NCBI GenBank assembly: GCA_963727015.1
Contig: CAVSEV010000009.1
Span: 310,001-374,000 of the forward strand
Reading direction: 5' to 3'
Length of the DNA: 64,000 nucleotides
From: DATFVJ01 sp963727015
Lineage (GTDB): Bacteria > Actinomycetota > Actinomycetes > Streptosporangiales > Streptosporangiaceae
Shown one piece after another: positions 23,624 to 31,934 of the stretch. The notes beneath the pieces were generated by a model. The model had not been told where the DNA came from, ran no database searches, and worked only from the letters and a program-made list of their open reading frames with translations. The position numbers and the translations under genes were made by a program. The number at the start of each line of letters is the position of its first letter. Within the stretch, counting starts at the first letter, position 1.

Positions 23624-24352
23624 TCACGAGCACCTCCCGCGGCCGGCCTGCCGCGCGGCCTGCCACTGGCCCTTTGCCACGAGATGCTGTAGCCGCTGCC
23701 CGGCGGCGAGACCGTGGCCGAGGGTGACGACGGTGGGCTCGGCGGCCGGCCGGTCACCGGTTCCCGCGACCAGCAGGGTCAGTGGCCCCCCCGCGTGCCA
23801 CAGCCAAAGCTCGTCCGAGCGGACCGCGTGCCAGCATGACCGCGCACCAGGTGGGAGCAGGAAGTAGATGGCAGTCGCGGCAGCCCGCCGGCCCGGGTAG
23901 CCGGCGGGTTCGAAGCCAGGCTCCGCCGACCAGGTCTGGCGGTACCACCCGCCCTCCGGGTGAGGCAGCAGATCCAGCCTCTCGGCCGTGGCCGGCCTGG
24001 TCTCCAGCCCCACATACCTTCCGGTCAGATCACGCCGCAGGTACCTGACCCCGGCGACCGCCGCCCGCTCGACCGGGCCGTAGACGTGCGGGAACAGGGT
24101 GCCCGCCGGCACGCCGGGCGGCGGCGCCGGATCGGCGGGCTCGTAACGGACCCGCGCCGACAGCCGCGCCTCGTCGACGAGCAAAGCGAGCAGCGGCTCC
24201 GGCGCGTGCCCATAAAGGGCATTGGCGACAGCCAGGGCAGCCGGCTCGTCCGGCGCGGCATGCACGAACCGGCCCGCGTCCTGAGTCCCTGGTACGTACG
24301 CCGACTGAGGTGCCGAGCGCCATCGCGATAGTGGTAGCAGATGCCAGATCAT
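23624..24352 (-). pseudogene. DUF952-cupin (DUF985) fusion with frameshifted C-terminus
   Basis: Residues 1-115 match DUF952: IWHLLPLSRW, YVPGTQDAGRFVHAAP, LLALLVDEARL, GTLFPHVYGPV. Residues 120-242 match the cupin-like DUF985 domain: LLPHPEGGWYRQTWSAEPGF, AIYFLLPPGARSCWHAV, DELWLWHAGGPLTL, VAKGQWQAA. The frame stops after GRGRCS, but the expected end, VLVTCVVAPGFDFADITIA, is encoded immediately downstream in another frame, up to the right end of the IS110 element. A one-base frameshift and the neighbouring insertion have thus damaged the C-terminus. Both domains are widespread and of unknown biochemical role. Confidence 0.75.
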
Positions 24353-24640
24353 GCCTGATGTTCACCCTCCAGTGGGTCGGTGGGCGAGGGCCACGAACTT
24401 GAGAATATGTAGCGGGCTGCTGGCGGACTGCCTCTTGCTCGAAGGCCGGCGGTTTCCGGTCAGGGCACCGATGCGAGGCCAAACCTGGCAGCGGCGGCGG
24501 CTGCTGCTCGCCGCTGGATCCGACTCGGCCGTGCACTCCGGGCCCGTTGTGCGCGCCGGAGCGCGGCTGCTGTGGGCTACGACGCCGGCCAAAGCTAGTG
24601 TCAAGATCCAGCCGGTGCGGGGCTTGCTCAGGAGGGCTTA

Positions 24641-25918
24641 GTGGTCGAAACGGATGAATTGCTCGGCCTTTTCCCGCCGGGCAGCACAAGGGACCACGAC
24701 GGCATGCTGACTGTCGGCGGGTGCCGGCTTGACGACCTCGCCGACGGCTACGGCACGCCCGTCATGGTGGTCGCGGCAGGTCCGCTGCGCCGGCGCGCCC
24801 GCGCCTACCGCGACGGCCTTGCGGCCAGATGGCCGGACTCACGGGTCGCTTTCGCGTCGAAGTCCTTCCCCTGCACAGCCGTTCTCCGGCTGATGGCGTC
24901 CGAAGGCCTCTGGCTCGACGTGGCCGGGGGCGGCGAGATCGTCATGGCGCTCGCGGCAGGCGCCGATCCGGCCACGTTGGTGATGCACGGCAACGCCAAG
25001 ACCGACGAGGAGATCGAGCTTGCGCTGCGGTCCGGGGTCGGCACGGTGGTCGTTGACAACTTCGACGACATCGACAGGCTCGAAGCCGCAGTGCCACCCG
25101 GCCGCAGGCAGCCTTGCCTGGTCCGGGTGATCCCCGGGGTTCAGGCATCCACCTACGCGGCGTTCGCGACCGGGCATGCGGGCTCCAAGTTCGGGCTCTC
25201 GCCGCGGGCCGCGAGGCAGGCGATCGCGCGGATCGAGGCCAGCGACCGGCTGCGCATGGACGGCCTGCACACGCACGTCGGATCGCAGGTTCTGGACGCG
25301 GGCGAACTCGCCGCAGCGGTGGCGCCGCTGGCGGCACTCGGCGAGTACGCCGTCTACGACCTGGGCGGCGGCCTCGGCGCCCGTTACACCTACGCCGACC
25401 GGCCGCCCAGCCTGGACGGCTACCTTGACACGCTGGTCGGCGCCGCGCGCGAGCATCTGCCCGCGCAGGCCCGCATCCTGGTCGAACCCGGCCGCAGCAT
25501 CGTGGCCAGCAACGCGATCACCGTCTACCGCGTCACCACCGTCAAGCGGGCCGCGGAGCCCGCCGAAACGACCTTTGTGGCGGTGGACGGAGGGATGGGC
25601 GACAATCTGGACGTCGCCTTGGTCGGGCAGCGATTCGAGGCCGCGATCGCCGACCGGGACGGCGGGGGGCAGCAGGTCACCGTCGTCGGCAGGCACTGCG
25701 AATCCGGCGACGTGCTCAGCGAAGGCGTCCCGCTGCGAGACCCCCAGGTCGGGGACCTGCTCGCGATCCCGGTCACCGGCGCCTACTGCTTCACGATGTC
25801 GAACAACTACAACGGCGCCCGCCGCATCCCGGTCGTGTTCGCCGCCGACGGCGATTCGCGGACGGTGGTCAGGCGCGAAAGCTGGCAGGAACTGCTCGCC
25901 CGCGACATCGCGCCATGA
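24641..25918 (+). CDS. lysA: Diaminopimelate decarboxylase
   Basis: 425 residues from a GTG preceded by AGGAGG. Fold-III PLP decarboxylase: PLP lysine in VAFASKSFPCTA, glycine-rich GLWLDVAGGGE, substrate and PLP residues in DGLHTHVGSQV, ILVEPGRSIVAS, the dimer-interface catalytic Cys in VVGRHCESGDVL, and YCFTMSNNYNGARRIPVV. Length and motifs agree with LysA, which converts meso-diaminopimelate to lysine. No thrA/hom or other lysine gene is adjacent. The genome may have a second lysA elsewhere, as many actinomycetes do. It ends at a strong hairpin facing the DEAD-box gene. Confidence 0.9.
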   Translation: MVETDELLGLFPPGSTRDHDGMLTVGGCRLDDLADGYGTPVMVVAAGPLRRRARAYRDGLAARWPDSRVAFASKSFPCTAVLRLMASEGLWLDVAGGGEIVMALAAGADPATLVMHGNAKTDEEIELALRSGVGTVVVDNFDDIDRLEAAVPPGRRQPCLVRVIPGVQASTYAAFATGHAGSKFGLSPRAARQAIARIEASDRLRMDGLHTHVGSQVLDAGELAAAVAPLAALGEYAVYDLGGGLGARYTYADRPPSLDGYLDTLVGAAREHLPAQARILVEPGRSIVASNAITVYRVTTVKRAAEPAETTFVAVDGGMGDNLDVALVGQRFEAAIADRDGGGQQVTVVGRHCESGDVLSEGVPLRDPQVGDLLAIPVTGAYCFTMSNNYNGARRIPVVFAADGDSRTVVRRESWQELLARDIAP

Positions 25919-25984
25919 GGCCACAGCGCCCGCACGCGTAACCGGCGGGCCGGGCCCTTGCCGTAGGTGAACTCGACCCAGACG

Positions 25985-26036
25985 GCGCCGCCAAGGTCAG
26001 GCCGGGTTAAGCCGGCGGGACCTTGGCGGCGCTTTG
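25985..26036. terminator. Bidirectional intrinsic terminator
   Basis: A perfect 14-bp inverted repeat (GCGCCGCCAAGGTC / GACCTTGGCGGCGC, loop 20 nt) followed by TTTG lies between the convergent lysA and DEAD-box genes. It is the cleanest terminator in the window. Confidence 0.85.
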
Positions 26037-26046
26037 TCAGGCCGGG

Positions 26047-27579
26047 TTAACTTGCCTGGCCGTCCCTGCGATCATTGCGACGGCCCTGGCCGGGGCGGCC
26101 AGCCGGCCGCCTGGCGCGCCTGCTACCAGACCGGGCATGAGGTGCCTGCCGCGCGTTCTGCGGGTGGGAGATCCGCGACCTGTCCTGGGCTGGCGGAGCC
26201 GGAGGCACCGGCGTGCCCGAGGCGGCGAGCTGCCTGACCGTGTGGTCCCCCGTCTGCACGTGGTGCCTCGTTGGAGTCACCCCGATCGCCTCGTGCAGCC
26301 TGGCCACGTCACGCACCTGCTCGGGCGAGACCAGGGCGAGGACGGTTCCCTGTGCGCCGGCCCGTGCGGTGCGGCCGGAGCGGTGGAGGTAATCCTTGCC
26401 GTCGTTTGGCGGGTCGAAGTGCACGACCAGATCGACGTCGTCCACGTGGATTCCGCGGGCGGCGACGTTGGTCGCGACGAGAACGCGGGGATGCCCGGCC
26501 GAGAAGGCGGCGAGGGCGCGCTCACGCTGGTTCTGGTTCAGGTCGCCGTGCAGGGCCGCCGACGGGATCCCGATCCGGCCGAGCTGCTTGGCCAGCCGCG
26601 CCGCGCCGTGCTTGGTGCGGACGAAGAACAACGTGCGGGCCGGCCGCGCGGCGATCTCCGCAGCGACCGCAACCCGGTCGCTGGCGGGAAGCACGAGCAC
26701 GCGGTGGTCCATCGCGTCAACCTGCCCGGCCGCGGAAGAGACGGCGTGCACGGCGGGGCTGGTTAGGTAGGAACGAACCAGGCCGCCGACGCCGCGGTCG
26801 AGGGTGGCGGAGAACAGCAGCCGCTGACCGCCGGCCCCTGTGGCGTCCATGATGCGGGTCACCGAGGGCAGGAAACCAAGGTCCGCCATGTAGTCCGCTT
26901 CATCGATGACGGTTACCTCGACCGCGCCGAGTGTGCAGGCCGAGCGATCGAGCAGGTCGATCAGCCGCCCGGGGGTAGCGACGACGACGTCGACGCCGCG
27001 GGCGAGCCGGTCGATCTGCCTGCCAATGGAGGCGCCGCCGTAAACGGTCGCCACGCGCAGGCCGACCGCATCGGCAAGCGGGGTCAGCACGGCGGCGACC
27101 TGACCGGCAAGCTCGCGGGTCGGCACCAGGACGAGCCCGCGCGGAGCCTTGGCCTTGCGCGGCCGCGTGGCCGTGGCAAGGCGGGCGAGCATGGGCAAGC
27201 CGAATGCGAGCGTCTTACCTGACCCGGTCTCGGCCCGGCCGAGAACATCGCGGCCGGCCAGTGCGTCAGGCACGGCCGCGGCCTGGATCGGAAATGGCGC
27301 CGTAAGACCGAGACCGGCCAGCGCCGTTACCAGGGCAGCGGGAACGCCAAGGTCGGCAAACGTGGCAGCGGGCGGGATCGGCGCGTCGAGCGCGGCGGCA
27401 AGCGCGCGGTCCAGGTCGGATTCCTCGCGTTTGCGAGGTACTACGGGGCGTCGTGGCCGCGCGGCAGACTGGCGGCCGGGCGTTCTACCGCTCTGGCGGG
27501 CGCCGCGACGGCGGGCAGGCTGACGCTCAGCAGGCTGAGGCACTAATGAGCTCCCTCGGTGTTTCGGTGGCCGCGTCAT
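26047..27579 (-). CDS. DEAD-box RNA helicase
   Basis: 510 residues. After a basic, low-complexity N-terminus (about 60 residues) the two RecA domains carry all motifs: the Q-motif region TFADLGVPAALVTAL with PFPIQAAAVP, motif I AETGSGKT, Ia PTRELAGQ, Ib TPGRL, II DEAD, III SAT, V TNVAARGIHVDDVD, VI HRSGRTARAG. The C-terminus is again basic and Arg/Gly-rich, suited to RNA binding. This class remodels RNA, often in ribosome assembly or cold adaptation. It stands downstream of the DUF2786 gene on the same strand, with about 270 bases between. Confidence 0.95.
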   Translation of the reverse strand: MTRPPKHRGSSLVPQPAERQPARRRGARQSGRTPGRQSAARPRRPVVPRKREESDLDRALAAALDAPIPPAATFADLGVPAALVTALAGLGLTAPFPIQAAAVPDALAGRDVLGRAETGSGKTLAFGLPMLARLATATRPRKAKAPRGLVLVPTRELAGQVAAVLTPLADAVGLRVATVYGGASIGRQIDRLARGVDVVVATPGRLIDLLDRSACTLGAVEVTVIDEADYMADLGFLPSVTRIMDATGAGGQRLLFSATLDRGVGGLVRSYLTSPAVHAVSSAAGQVDAMDHRVLVLPASDRVAVAAEIAARPARTLFFVRTKHGAARLAKQLGRIGIPSAALHGDLNQNQRERALAAFSAGHPRVLVATNVAARGIHVDDVDLVVHFDPPNDGKDYLHRSGRTARAGAQGTVLALVSPEQVRDVARLHEAIGVTPTRHHVQTGDHTVRQLAASGTPVPPAPPAQDRSRISHPQNARQAPHARSGSRRARRPAGRPGQGRRNDRRDGQAS

Positions 27580-27768
27580 GGTCGGAGGCGTCGGCCACGG
27601 CGGCTAACACGGCCCACCGGGAAGCGAACTACTCTCGCATGCGACCTCGCGGGCGGCTCGCCCGCGGCAGTGACGGCAGGATTCCGCCGCCAGGGATCCC
27701 AACACTATCAGTGGCCAGGATGTTCCGCCGGATTGCCCATGTGCGTAGGCGGGCAGGTGTGGTCGTAG

Positions 27769-27830
27769 TGACGGAGGTGACGGAGGTGACGGAGGTGACG
27801 GAGGTGACGAAGGCGACGGAGGTGCCGGGG
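27769..27830. repeat. 9-bp tandem repeat (GGTGACGGA)
   Basis: About seven nearly perfect units of GGTGACGGA lie in the gap between the DUF2786 stop and the DEAD-box start. They follow the multiple-of-three rule although noncoding here. Confidence 0.93.
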
Positions 27831-27848
27831 GTGACGGACCCCTCCGGG

Positions 27849-29372
27849 TCACGCACCCGGCCTGGTGATCCCCGCGCGCGGGGTCAGGCTGGCCAGGTCG
27901 GCAGCGGCACGTCCCGAGACCCAGCCTTCGTAGTTGCGGCCGCCCGCGACCCGATGCTCCGCGAGCTCGGGAAACGTCTCTTCGACGGCTCGGTCGACCG
28001 CCTGATTTCGGGCGGCAAGCACCGGCAGGAGGTTCGTGCCTGTCGTCTCCGCGACCGCCTGGTTGGTCACCTCATCGGCAGCGGCCTGCAGCCGCTCGCC
28101 AATGCGCTGGGCGTACGCGGCAAGGAAGGAGCTTCGAAATGACCTGGTACGAGAGCGGCCGTAGGCGTCGCGGCGGGCACCCGCGTGCAGCATGGCGGCG
28201 GTCGCCTGCACAAGCAGCGAAGTGAAGAGCAACTCCACCGCGCCCAGGTCGGCGGCGAAGCCGAACACGGTGGCGAAGCCGAGCTTGCGGTGCCACACCG
28301 AGCGGCAGCGGTTCGCGGACGCAACGACATCGAGCAGCACCGCCTTGGGTGCCTCATAGGGGTTGTCGACGGGCAAGCGCAGTGCCTCCGCCTGGTCTCG
28401 CCGGTCCGTTGCCGCGTTCACCAATGCCTGATCGATGCTGTGCCTCGCCATAAGTTCCTGCGCCCGCGTGCTCAGCGCCTCGGCCTCCTCGGGGAACTCG
28501 GTGGATTCCGCCTTGGCAAGCAGCGCACGGATACGGGTGAGCATGCGTTCGTCGGCTGCCCGGTGCGGCGACGTTTGCTGCCGCGGCGCGGCACCGCGCC
28601 CAGCGCGTGCCGTGCCGGGCGGCGGGCTCAACGGGGGCAGCTGGGGAAGCCTGCCCAGCACGAAGATCACTTCGAGCGCGCGGGCAATGACGGCGGCGCG
28701 GGTGAGATTCTCCGTGCCTCCCCGCGCATTGAGGTAGCCGTCGCCGCCTGCCCACCACACCCGGACGCCGAGCCCGGTGAGCTGGGCACGCCAGCGATCA
28801 TCGACGGTCGTGGCCGCGTAACCACGCAGCTCAGCCGCAATCGCGTCACCGGCCACCTGCGCGTGCGCGCCGCCGAAATCCCTGCCGACCGCCCTGACCA
28901 CGTCGGCCGGCTCCCAGCCAAGCCGCCACGCCGCCGTCACGCTTCGCTCCAGCGCGGCCGTCAGCACTTGCTCGGTGATCCGCCACCAGCCCATGACGGC
29001 CGGCCGCTCCGCAAGCTGGGCGACGCACCGCCGGTACGCCGCCGCATCCTGTTCTGACAGGGCGTGCAGGGCCCTGGCGACCACCTCGGCGGCCAGTTCA
29101 GCGGCCGAGGGCCCGGCGGCAGCGGACGGTCCTGCGTTCGCCGACTGGCCGGGCCGCCCAGACTGGCCGGGCCAGCCAGACTGGCCGGGCCGCCCAGACT
29201 GGCCGGGAGGCCCAGACTGACCCGGAGGCCCAGAGTGGCCGAACTGCGGACCCGCCGCGGCCGCGCCCTCGGCCCGGCGGTCCGGTCCGAGGCGTCCGGC
29301 GTGGCGCCGCTTGCTTTCCTTCTGCTTGGCGCGCTCCTTGGCACGCCGTCGCTCCCTGTTCGCCTTTCCCAC
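27849..29372 (-). CDS. DUF2786-domain protein with collagen-like repeats
   Basis: 507 residues from the GTG at 29372, which follows GGAGG by four bases; the ATG upstream at 29411 lacks a ribosome site. Order: basic coil GKANRERRRAKERAKQKESK; a PGQSG-type repeat stretch (residues 45-80); a helical domain with WWRITEQVLTAALERSVTAAW; a DUF2786 segment, RIRALLAKAESTEFPEEAEA followed by ALSTRAQELMARHSID; and a C-terminal domain with VFGFAADLGAVELLFTSLLVQ and SFLAAYAQRIGERL. DUF2786 proteins are common in actinobacteria and their function is unknown. Confidence 0.8.
   Translation of the reverse strand: MGKANRERRRAKERAKQKESKRRHAGRLGPDRRAEGAAAAGPQFGHSGPPGQSGPPGQSGRPGQSGWPGQSGRPGQSANAGPSAAAGPSAAELAAEVVARALHALSEQDAAAYRRCVAQLAERPAVMGWWRITEQVLTAALERSVTAAWRLGWEPADVVRAVGRDFGGAHAQVAGDAIAAELRGYAATTVDDRWRAQLTGLGVRVWWAGGDGYLNARGGTENLTRAAVIARALEVIFVLGRLPQLPPLSPPPGTARAGRGAAPRQQTSPHRAADERMLTRIRALLAKAESTEFPEEAEALSTRAQELMARHSIDQALVNAATDRRDQAEALRLPVDNPYEAPKAVLLDVVASANRCRSVWHRKLGFATVFGFAADLGAVELLFTSLLVQATAAMLHAGARRDAYGRSRTRSFRSSFLAAYAQRIGERLQAAADEVTNQAVAETTGTNLLPVLAARNQAVDRAVEETFPELAEHRVAGGRNYEGWVSGRAAADLASLTPRAGITRPGA
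29133..29235 (-). repeat. 15-bp in-frame repeat (PGQSG)
   Basis: Units like CTGGCCGGGCCGCCCAGA recur about six times and encode collagen-like (Gly-Gln-Ser-Gly-x-Pro) motifs in the DUF2786 protein. Confidence 0.9.
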
Positions 29373-29950
29373 GGCGCCTCCTCTCGTCCGGCCCGCCCAG
29401 CATCCTGCCACGCGGCAGTGACAATCGGCGGGCGAAGAACCGGTTGAGCGGTTGAGCAGTGTGCCGGCGGCGCAAGGCGGCTATGGCTTGACCGCAACCC
29501 TGCCGCAGCTCAACTTCCGCGGCAGGCATGCGTCAGCCGGTGGGTTCACGAAGGTCTCAGCCGCGTTACCGGGGTCCGCTGGTGGGTCGCCGCTGGCGGG
29601 TGCGCAGGTGGGTGGACTATGTGAGGGATGTCCGGTACGGACGCCCGAACGTAACCGCCCGCTAACAGCGGCGACGTGGGCGCGGGCCAGACTGCGTGCC
29701 ATGGAACTGATGGACACCGACGGGCGCCGGTATGTGCGCGCCTCAGCGTGCCCGGCCGATGTGCTCCCGTCCCGGCCGTCCCGGCCGTCCCGGCTGCCGC
29801 ACCATTCCAGTCTGAGCAGCGTGCCCGGCGGGGCGCCGTCAGGCCTGCGCGCGGCCGCGCGGTGTGCCAGCGGCGAGGAGCTTTCTGGCGCAGGCGGGGG
29901 TACCGGGGCTCACGGCGGCGTCGTCGAATTAGCGCCTGCGGCCGCCCTGA
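29373..29950. other. Gap of about 580 bases with no supported gene
   Basis: The promoter of the DUF2786 gene must lie near the left end. A plus-strand frame of 171 codons (29452-29967) crosses the gap and includes MELMDTDGRRYVRASACPAD and repeated PSRPSR. It matches nothing I recognise and has no good ribosome site, so I do not call it. Confidence 0.4.
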
Positions 29951-31146
29951 TCAGCGCAGCGCGCTGAAGAAGTCCCGCACGTCGCCGACGAGCAGCTCGG
30001 GGACCTCCATGGCGGCGAAATGCCCGCCCCGGTCGAACTCCGACCAGTGCACGATGTTGTTGGACTTCTCGGCGATCCGCCGGATCGGCGGGGAAATCTC
30101 ACGCGGGAACACCGCCACCCCGGTAGGGACCTGCGACGGCCGCGGCGGCCCCCAGGCACCCATGCGGGCGGACTCGTATTAGAGCCGCGCCGACGACCCG
30201 GCCGTTCCTGTCAGCCAGTAGACGCTGATATTGGTGAGCATCTGGTCGCGGTCGACGGCGTCCTCCGGCCGGTCCTTCGAGTCCGTCCATGCTTTGAACT
30301 TCTCCGCGATCCAGGCCAGTTGCCCGGCGGGTGAGTCGCTGAGCCCGTATGCGAGAGTCTGCGGCCGGGTCGACTGGATCATCCCGTAGCCCATTCCTTC
30401 CGCGCGGAACCGCGCGGAGCGCTGGAGATACCCCTTTTCCTTGTCGGTGAATTCGGCCAGCTCAGCCGGGTCAGATGGAGGCGGCGAAGACAGCATGTTC
30501 AGGTGCACCCCGGCCACGTGGCCCGGGTCGGCCAGACCGAGGTCCCTGGAGATCCCTGAGCCCCAGTCGCCGCCCTGCGCGCCGAAGCGCTCGTATCCGA
30601 GCCGGCGCATCAGCTCCGCCCACGCCTCGGCAACGCGGCGCCGATGCCATCCCGCTTCGTGCGTCGGCCCGGAGAACCCGTAGCCGGGGATCGAAGGTAC
30701 GACGACGTGGAAGGCGTCCGCGGGGTCGCCACACCGTGAGCCGCAGGATCGGTCAGCGGGCCGATAATGTTCATGAACTCTACGACCGAGCCCGGCCAGC
30801 CGTGCGTGATGATCAACGGCATTGCGTCTGGTTCCTGGGAGCGCACGTGCATGAAGTGCACCCTTGCGCCGTCGATGGTGGTTGTGAACTGCGGAAACTG
30901 GTTGAGCCTGGCCTCGTTTGCCCGCCAGTCGTAGTCAGTGCGCCAGTAGTGAGCCAGCTCCTGAACGTAGCCGAGCGGGATGCCGTAGTCCCAGCCGACG
31001 CCGGGCAGCTCATCCGGCCAGCGAGTACGGCCAAGCCGTTCGCGCAGGTCATCGAGATCGGCTTGCGGGATCTCAATCAGGAACGGCTGACGCTCGCTGT
31101 CTGAAGCCTGGGCGCAAGAGCCTGACGATGCCTTCGTCGTGTCCAT
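29951..31146 (-). pseudogene. Epoxide hydrolase (EphX1-like), broken by one frameshift and one stop
   Basis: Starts at the ATG at 31146: the EHN-domain segments FLIEIPQADLDDLRERLGRT and DYGIPLGYVQELAHYWRTDY are followed by the alpha/beta-hydrolase core, HGWPGSVVEFMNII (HGWP motif). Near 30733 the frame shifts; the continuation DPADAFHVVVPSIPGYGFSG leads to GGDWGSGISRDLG with the nucleophile Asp. At 30179-30181 a TAA interrupts where Tyr is expected (ARL-stop-YES), and the same frame continues to the family C-terminus PTGVAVFPREISPP and HFAAMEVPELL with the catalytic His. Undamaged, it would be about 398 residues, normal for soluble bacterial epoxide hydrolases. Confidence 0.88.
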
Positions 31147-31351
31147 GGCGCCAACGCTATAGAAATGGCGCGGGTAGAGCCGAACGTCCCCAGCACACGC
31201 CGCCGGCTGACGCCCCGGCGGCATCAGGCGCGGCATGTGGCCGTGGTCCAGCCCGCCGCCGCGGGGGCGGGGCCGGTTGGAGCATGCCCAATGCCGGCTT
31301 ACAGTGAGCGTCAGGGGCTCGCGCGGAGCCCATCGCAGCGGTGGTGGTCCG

Positions 31352-31753
31352 ATGGTCAGTGACTCGTCGTTCCGTGCGTCGGATGAAGATCGGGAACGCA
31401 TCGTCGGGGTGCTTCGCGAGCAGATGGTCGCGGGGCGGCTGACCAGCGAGGAATTCAATGATCGGATCGGCGCCGCCTATGCCGCCAGGACCTGGGCAGA
31501 CTTGCGTGGCCTCATCAGGGACCTCCCAGTCAGCGTGCAGTTCGCCGACGAGCGGATCCCCGCGCGGCCACCAGCCGCCGTGCGGCCCGTACCGCGGGCC
31601 CACAGGTCGTCCCCGCTGGTGCCGATCGCCTTCGCCTGGCTGGCAATAATTCTCATCGGTGACCGGATCATCTTCCTTGCCCCGATCATCGTGTTCGCAA
31701 TGATCGTCACGATCATCGTCATGTTCACACGGCGGTGGGCGCGCCGCCTGTGA
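31352..31753 (+). CDS. DUF1707-domain membrane protein
   Basis: 133 residues from the ATG at 31352; the longer frame from 31235 adds low-complexity sequence. The N-terminal DUF1707 (SHOCT-like) domain reads FRASDEDRERIVGVLREQMV, then GRLTSEEFNDRIGAAYAART, ending DLRGLIRDLP. Two closely spaced hydrophobic segments follow (PIAFAWLAIILIGDRIIFLA and IIVFAMIVTIIVMF), then a basic tail. DUF1707 proteins are abundant in actinomycetes and are probably membrane-associated adaptors or regulators of unknown partner. Two hairpin-containing repeats lie immediately downstream. Confidence 0.85.
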   Translation: MVSDSSFRASDEDRERIVGVLREQMVAGRLTSEEFNDRIGAAYAARTWADLRGLIRDLPVSVQFADERIPARPPAAVRPVPRAHRSSPLVPIAFAWLAIILIGDRIIFLAPIIVFAMIVTIIVMFTRRWARRL

Positions 31754-31765
31754 CACGGGCGTCAA

Positions 31766-31915
31766 CGAGGGACCTGCGGGGGGATCCCGCGGGGCCGTCC
31801 CCCCGCGGGCCAGCACCGCCATAACTGCTGCGCGGCGCGAACCGCGAGGGACCTGCGGGGGGATCCCGCGGGGCCGTCCCCCCGCGGCCAGCACCGCCAT
31901 AACTGCCGCGCGGCA
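31766..31915. repeat. Two tandem 79-bp units, each with a strong hairpin
   Basis: The same 70-80-bp sequence occurs twice (starting at 31766 and 31845) with few changes. Each unit holds an inverted repeat, CGGGGGGA ... TCCCCCCG, around CCCGCGGGG. They lie between the DUF1707 gene and the next gene and may act as doubled transcription terminators. Confidence 0.88.
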
Positions 31916-31934
31916 CGAGTTTCACCCGGCCAGG

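Noticed and set aside
24351..24641. 96-codon plus-strand frame before lysA
   Set aside because: No motif; it fills the divergent promoter region between the cupin gene and lysA.
29452..29967. 171-codon plus-strand frame in the gap before the epoxide hydrolase
   Set aside because: No recognisable domain, PSRPSR low complexity, no ribosome site, and it overlaps the epoxide hydrolase 3' end.
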